DNA from: Agaricus subrufescens
Taxonomy: Eukaryota; Basidiomycota; Agaricomycetes; Agaricales; Agaricaceae
DNA: 64,000 bases
Assembly: GCA_029945375.1 (NCBI GenBank)
Contig: CM057069.1
Coordinates: 806,001 to 870,000 of the forward strand
Direction: 5' to 3'
A model generated the notes under the pieces. The model was not told the DNA's origin and made no database searches. It was given only the letters and a program-made list of their open reading frames with translations. The position numbers were made by a program, and so were the translations under genes. This document shows, one piece after another, positions 57,916-64,000 of this stretch; the first letter of the stretch is position 1, and the number at the start of each line of letters is the position of its first letter.

Positions 57916-58824
57916 TCACCGTACAATGACGCGCTTGGTGTGTTTTCCAGCTCGTCTCCGTTCATTATGCGGCATGGGCTTTTTCCAGCTATCATCGTCG
58001 TATTCGTCATGGGGGTAATCCGGGCGGGGCGGAAGGGGGCCAGCCTGGGAAGGATCCTGGGGAGGGGGGCTGGATTGCTGTTGAATGGACGGATGGAGAT
58101 TAGGTGGGACCTGTGGGGGCGGTGGTGGCGGATGACAGTTTATTGGAAGAAGCTGGGTGACAGGAACTGTCCCCCGTTGGGACTGCCTTGAATTAGGAGG
58201 AAAGAGCTGGGCTGCGGTGGCTGACGACTGCATCGGCGACTGGTGCGGTCCTGGCCCGAGCCATGGCCGAGATCCCGACTTGGACGCCTTGGGATCGGAG
58301 TCGGGCCCCCCGCCGGACGGCACGTCGACTTCGACACGGACACGGACGATTTCCTTGCCGGCCTGTGCGAAGAAGGCGCGTTCCTGCCGCTGGAAGAAGC
58401 CCGAGGTGGGGCCGCCCCGCGCCTCGGGCCCACATTCAGGGGCGGCTGCGGGGAAGAGGGCCATAAGGTCGTGCCCGGTGGGCGGGGCGGGGAAGTGGGA
58501 CCGCTCGGAGGACTGGGTCAGGTCGACATCTGGAAGGGGGCAGTTACAGCAGAGCACGGGCAGGCGGGGAGACAGGCGACGAACCTCGGAGCGACGACGG
58601 GGAGAGGGGGCGGCGGGAGCGGGTGGAGGGGGAGGAGGTGCGGGGGTGGGGGGCGGGCTTTGGGTATCTGGGGCTGCTGTCGCCGGGCGGGGTGGTGGAG
58701 GAGGAGGGCGAGGGGGAGTCGTCTGCGTCGACGGGGCGGAGGCTGAGGACGGACATGGGGAGAGAAGCGGGGGCTGGGGGGCCTTATATACGGCGGAGGC
58801 GATCGAGATGGTATCTCCGGACAT
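57916..58824 (-). CDS. proline-rich protein of unknown function
   Basis: Frame of 302 residues from the ATG giving MSGDTISIASAVYKAPQPP; an upstream in-frame ATG at 58860 would add 12 residues. Proline runs flank a central non-repetitive segment (about residues 115-170) containing GHDLMALFPAAAPECG, TSGFFQRQERAFFAQAGKEI and VRVRVEVDVP, which looks like a conserved short domain. The C-terminus is acidic then basic (PHDEYDDDSWKKPMPHNERR, ending KHTKRVIVR), possibly nuclear. I do not recognise the family. GC content is much higher than in the flanks. The antisense glycine/arginine-rich frame 58157-58843 is a shadow. Confidence 0.65.
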   Translation of the reverse strand: MSGDTISIASAVYKAPQPPLLSPCPSSASAPSTQTTPPRPPPPPPRPATAAPDTQSPPPTPAPPPPPPAPAAPSPRRRSEVRRLSPRLPVLCCNCPLPDVDLTQSSERSHFPAPPTGHDLMALFPAAAPECGPEARGGPTSGFFQRQERAFFAQAGKEIVRVRVEVDVPSGGGPDSDPKASKSGSRPWLGPGPHQSPMQSSATAAQLFPPNSRQSQRGTVPVTQLLPINCHPPPPPPQVPPNLHPSIQQQSSPPPQDPSQAGPLPPRPDYPHDEYDDDSWKKPMPHNERRRAGKHTKRVIVR

Positions 58825-61800
58825 CTGCCGTATACGTGCTTGACTACGGCAACTGATCATGTCTGGCTCGCCAGGGTCTCTTTGCCCATCGCCCCATGCC
58901 TCCGAGATCTGACAGAACCGCTCAGACCCGCGCGATCAGATCTCCCCCAATTAATCAACGTCACCCGCCCGACGGCATCCCCTCTCGCAGATCTCGCCGC
59001 GCCGTCTGCGTTCTCCCAGGCCTGCCACATGCGCTGCGACTCGCCCAATCGGTCTCCCTCTTTTTCAAGTAACCGACCACCGGCTGCTGGCCAAATATGT
59101 AAGCACCTTACATCACTGATTCATTTGCCTGCCCATGTTTCAGCGATCGAGCCCAGCCATGGTGGAAGCAGCGGCCACCGCTCAATCGCCCCATCGCCCA
59201 GTACCGCGGTGACCTTGAAGCATGACAGGCGACGACACTGTGTTCTGCATCATTCGTATGCGTGCCTGCTATTTCCGGCATCCACCCCCTATATTGTCAT
59301 CCTTTGACTACTCTGATTCATCATTTTTTGATCAACGACCATCGAAACACGCCATGTCCGATGACCGACTAGAACGGTGAAGCCAATCAATCCACCCGAG
59401 CACAGTCACTCCTGATTCAAGGGCAACGACAGGTACTGAGATGATCGGGAATGCCGAGTAGCTCGAGCAAGGATCAGTCAATATTTAGATGCTGCTAACC
59501 GCTTCTGTCCTGGCACCCAAATGTTTCCCGCCACTGAAACTGCTGCCGGCCACGGACATTGATCCCATGTCAGGACCCCCATGCGATCACTCTACCTCGA
59601 ATAGATACGTCCTTATAATGGGAACACGCTGACTCGGGCACTGTCATCCGGCGATAGTTCAATGTCAATTACGGGTTTATTTGGCTCCGAGGTTTCGCTC
59701 TACACGTCCAAAGTTTCAAAGTCATTGCGGTTTCTCTTTTTGAAAAAAAACACTTGTGTGGCGCTGAAACTCAAGAGCTACCTTCAACCCCCGGCTGAAC
59801 TCGCCGAGTCCCCCGCGAGTATGGCGTTCTTGGGTTACTGAGCGTTGGCTCCGCGCAGCACCACCCTGCACATTTTCGCTTGGAGAGTATTCAGATAGCC
59901 GCGTGCCTCGTCATACGTTTTATAATTAGAGATATTAAATGTCATGGATTGGAGTCTTCTTGGAACCTAGTTCCCCCCACCTTTCGCTTTAAGGCCCAAA
60001 ACCATAGCAGCGCTCCCCACGCGGAGATCGAACCTTACCTTGACGCAGAAACTTTCTTCACCATGCTTAAGAGGCCGGAACTTTCGCCACTTTTCGTTCA
60101 AGAAACCACCGCTAAACATATCATGATCCCACTGATAGTGATATTTAACGCCTAGTGTACCTCGCTCAATGAAGCTTGTCATGAGCGCAGATAGTTCGGC
60201 GGTACCATGGTAACAAAGACGGAAATCCCACAAACATTTCCTTGGGGGACGAAGAGAACTCATATACAATGTTGCAGAACAAAACTACACACCGTCGGCC
60301 AAAAGTTTCAAAATAGAACGACGGAGAAGTCTTGTACAGGTACAGTATCGAGGTACAATATAACTTTATTTCCCTCGTCTCCTGGACACTCGAGAACCGA
60401 GTTGGGGTCCCAGGGTCAAATTCAATTAATACAATTTGTTTTATCTAAATAAGATTAGGCTTCGGAGGAGATGATGCCTGATTTCCGATTTCCGAAAAAC
60501 CACACTCTTTATATAATCTCTTTTTTTTAAGACTTTTTTTCTCTCAAAGTTGAAAAAGGACCGAAACCGGGGAGGTAGATCACTACCCAGTTTGAGTTCT
60601 ATGTATATGTGTCAAAAGGGTATTTGGGTGGATGTCACGAAAGGGGGGGGGGGACCCTTACGGACCCGCAGGTTTCAATGTAGATCCAGACTTCTGCTGA
60701 GTACCATCAACTCAGGATGTTCATACTGAAAATAAAAAAAAGGATGGTGTGCTTTTTTCCCATGTCGTTCTCCTCCTCCCCTCCATATTTTAAGGGTAGG
60801 GGATCGGTAATATATCCAAAATCATGGCGTGATTGGAGATTTCGTGCTTGCCAGGGTGACATAACATAAAAAAAGAATAATATTTTATAAAACAAGGGCT
60901 GCGAGGTGATGTTTTTGCGGTCATCATGATTGACTCGATATTGTATTTTTGCGAGATGGCGGAGAGGCCGAAATAGGGATCAGCCGATGGTAATCAGATT
61001 AGAATGGTTGAATGTTCCTGACAGATGGTAGATAAGACAGGTACAGGGACACTGTGTATGGGTCACTTCTCGCCAAGGACATCTGATCTACTAAAACGTG
61101 ATAACAATCGCTTACTATGTCGATGAAGAGAAACTCACAGAGGCATTTTTGAGAAAGCTGGAAGCTATATGACTCACTATTAAGCGGGATGGGGTGAAAA
61201 ACAAATTCATTACATGTCTTGGCCAATGGAATATATGGAAAAGGTGATCAGTCGTGTGTGTGAAGGATGCGTGAGAAAATATTTTTCGGGTTGCTGCTCC
61301 AAACTGAGTACCGATCCATCACTGCCAAAAGGTGATTCTGACCCAACTTAAGCGACTTGTCAGGAAAAATCTGGGAAAAGAAACCTACCTAATTCAATCC
61401 CAAAATGCTCCAATATGGCTCTATTTGAACGAATACGTGGTTTGGTAACTCTCATAAAAAAAAAGGCAGTATGAGAAATATTTCCTCCTAAAGAGGAAAC
61501 TTCACATCATTTATTCACGTTCCGAAACCGCAGGTGTGTGGGTTCTTTTTTATCAGGACGGTGTCCTCCCCCGCGTTTTAGCTTGACGTGGGGGTTGAGG
61601 GAGGTGTCAAAGGCTACGGAACTCGGTTTTCATTGTACCGCCGGTAGACATCAATTCATCATCCATAGGCAACACTAAACCTTTGAATGGCAGTAGGGAC
61701 CTGAGCCACTTCTCTTCCCCCCACCCACCCTCTCCCCTAACCCCCTTTATGTCCTTCTGCGGGAGTCTGTCACATGCCCGCGCAAAAGTAAAAGCAACTG

Positions 61801-64000
61801 TCATCAACAAGAGGAAGACTGGCACATACATATGTGGAGATATTTTTGGAAAGCGAATTTTGAGCGTTTTATGGCAGAAAAGGTTTTAGACCAGGGCAAG
61901 AGCTCCAAATATTCCATCAAGCTCTCATGATACACGCATATAGCTCCGCTCAAGGCGTAGGATGCATAATTCGTGCCCTGCATGCGAATAGAAGACAAGG
62001 TCGGCTAAAAGGTCAGGGAACTATCAGCTATATATGCTCTTATCAAAATGTGAAGAACCACGAGGAGAGGCGGAGGCGGAGGGTGAAAATACTACCTGAT
62101 GCTCGCTTGCCCTTTTGCGATCTTTTGTTCTTTTTGTGTTCGCGAGGTTCAGGGGGGGGAGGTCAGTTGCTGAGATCACTTCTCGTGACTGTGCTTCTTG
62201 CATCCGAGGAAACTTCACTACAGACTCCGGCTATACCTATAGGAAGGATGGTTTTAGAAACGGATTACTCACTGAGAGTATTGCAAATGAATGTGGCTGG
62301 CGACAAAACCTCCGAGAGGTTATACATCAAGTTAACTTCATCGCCCTTCTAGCTCCATCGATCAACGCGGTCATTTGAAATTGACGAATACAAGTCTAGT
62401 GACAAAGGACTCTCTTGACCCGATCAATTTCATTTCAAGTTCAAGCTCCAACTCTCTGGTGGCTCAAGCAGGGACAACTTTTTTTTCATATAAGCTAAAT
62501 GAAATATTTAGTGATTCTCCGAGAGCCCTCGAAATTCCAGGACATTCTGATCCATTTCCCCTTGCTCTCGGGTTCGCACTACCTCATTTGTACTCTTCCT
62601 TTGTCATACTGACAATTCGATCTCCAAGATACACATATATAGTAATTGGCGCATTCAAAGCGGCTTAAGAAGGGGGGGCCTTTTTTGTCCAAAGTATTTT
62701 TAAAAAACCATGATCTATCAGAAGAACTTCTTCTTTTCATTCGAAGATGATGATTTGTAGGCAATGTTTCCGTATGTCACGGTAATCTTTTTCCATAAAT
62801 TCAGCTTCGCGGGTTCAAGTTGAGCCAGTGAATGTGAGTAGCGTTTACCTAATTATCAATGTTTTTGTTTGGAAGTTCTAGACTTCTTCTACACGGCTGT
62901 AAAGTTAAGTTCCACCCGAGCAAGACATGCGCCTGCGTCCTGAATTTTCCTGAGAGTGTTGATACGTCGGATCCGAACTGTTAGGTTATTCCTGGTCCGT
63001 AAGACTCTTTGCCTATAACATCAGGTTGAAACCATCAGGTACTATCGACTATTAATGACCCCCTCCCACCCTCACACGGTGGAAGCGCGTGTAACCGGTA
63101 GTAGTAATCGTATATACCATTGTACCGCGTGACGGTAACATAGGCAAGCTTAAGCCACTCTGACCAATGAATTCTTTCCGGCGTTTTTCGATCATACATC
63201 ATAGAAGTACGTCCAGGTTTATTTTATGCGTGAACACGGTCAGTGCGCGAGAACCCGTGTGGCTGGTTAATAATAAAAGAGTAGTTAGTAGTATAAGTCC
63301 GGCTCATAGGTTCTTCATAGCCGCGATGATGCCAGAGAATCCTTTTTACACGGTGTGTGTGTGTGTGTGTTCGAGAGATCTCAAATAAACTCTTAATCGG
63401 CTCGCTTGTTCCGTCTAACCTCCCAAATTTTTCCCCCGATACGGACTTGACCGTTATCCCCTGCGAAGTGGCGAAACCTAAGTAGTCACGGTCGCCGTGG
63501 TGGTGGAATGTAATGTAATAATAATATGTCCCATCCCCTCATCAGCCGTCTTCTGTCCTTGTACCAAAAGGCACATGGTACCCTTGAGGTGTATTCACCG
63601 GTGAGATAGCCGATCAGTTGGTGTTGGTGAGGGACTTGAGGGACAGAACCGATATATTGTTTGATGACCGAACACAAAGGATATTCGATAGAATTAGTAG
63701 CAACCCGCTGTGCTTTGAGATTTTTTTTTTTTCCACATCATGCCCCTTCTGGAATTAACTCTGATGTGCTGCGATACTACCGATATTTTGCCGCCCACCA
63801 CGCCTGCGCAGTGTACAACTACTATCCTGATGGGGTTTGTGATATCTTTGGGATAGGATAGGGAAAAAGGTTGGACATATGTTGCGGGATGCTGTGATTG
63901 GGTGAAATATGTCTCAAGCTAATGCCGCAATGAACCCAGTGTGAGGGAGAGATGGGGTAAGCTTTTGTGTTGCCTTATCGTCCTTGCTGACCGCTGGTTT
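58825..64000. other. 5.2 kb gene-poor region at right edge
   Basis: The first 500 bp is the GC-rich promoter side of the proline-rich gene (the 155-codon plus frame 58840-59307 has no domain). The rest is AT-rich with homopolymer runs, including a run of ten G at about 60642-60652, and no supportable gene. Frames of 100 and 141 codons at 59967-60269 and 61927-62352 have no domain and overlap antisense frames. Confidence 0.5.
63353..63370. repeat. (GT)n microsatellite
   Basis: Nine GT units (GGTGTGTGT then GTGTGTGTGT), in non-coding DNA. Confidence 0.9.

Noticed and set aside
58157..58843. 228-codon glycine/arginine-rich plus frame.
   Set aside because: Antisense shadow of the proline-rich minus gene in GC-rich DNA.
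58840..59307. 155-codon plus frame in the promoter area.
   Set aside because: No domain, starts inside the opposing gene, and composition follows local GC content.

Overview
The window reads as nuclear DNA of a filamentous basidiomycete, most likely an Agaricomycete (mushroom-forming fungus). Genes are split by many 45-65 nt GT-AG introns. F-box-like/leucine-rich proteins are numerous. The enzymes present (GH79 glucuronidase-like, GH71 alpha-1,3-glucanase with WSC domains) and the DCN1, DIM1 and La proteins are typical of that group. No rRNA, tRNA, CRISPR array, phage or intact transposon was recognised.

Layout. 1-15.1 kb: four F-box-type genes, one cut by the left edge, with the rRNA dimethylase DIM1 and a proline-rich protein between them. 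15.9-18.9 kb: a 988-residue disordered protein with hydrophobic ends. 21.9-23.0 kb: a degenerate phosphopantetheinyl transferase relic. 23.3-25.7 kb: a 17-exon APC-superfamily permease. 26.3-28.3 kb: a helical-repeat protein resembling the glomulin/Ybp family. 28.6-35.5 kb: two complete tandem GH79 genes with the same ten-exon structure, plus a wrecked third copy. 36.0-38.7 kb: peroxisomal acyl-CoA oxidase. 38.5-42.6 kb: a direct tandem duplication of about 2 kb that copied a single-pass membrane-protein gene and the 3' end of the oxidase gene. 42.7-44.6 kb: La protein. 45.7-49.0 kb: GH71 glucanase with two WSC domains, 19 exons. 50.5-51.7 kb: DCN1. 57.9-58.8 kb: a proline-rich protein. About 10 kb on the right is gene-poor, with homopolymer runs and microsatellites.

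Gene models were built by hand: splice sites were chosen so that exon phases close and known family motifs are restored. Several genes need very small exons (4, 8, 9, 10, 13, 15 nt), which automatic gene callers would probably miss. This is the most useful observation here. I did not find a coherent, previously undescribed multi-gene system. The remaining interest is in recent duplication and decay (GH79, the membrane-protein pair, the oxidase 3' end, the transferase relic) and in a few unassigned reading frames. The genes do not form an obvious pathway, although the two GH79 enzymes and GH71 all act on extracellular or cell-wall polysaccharides.
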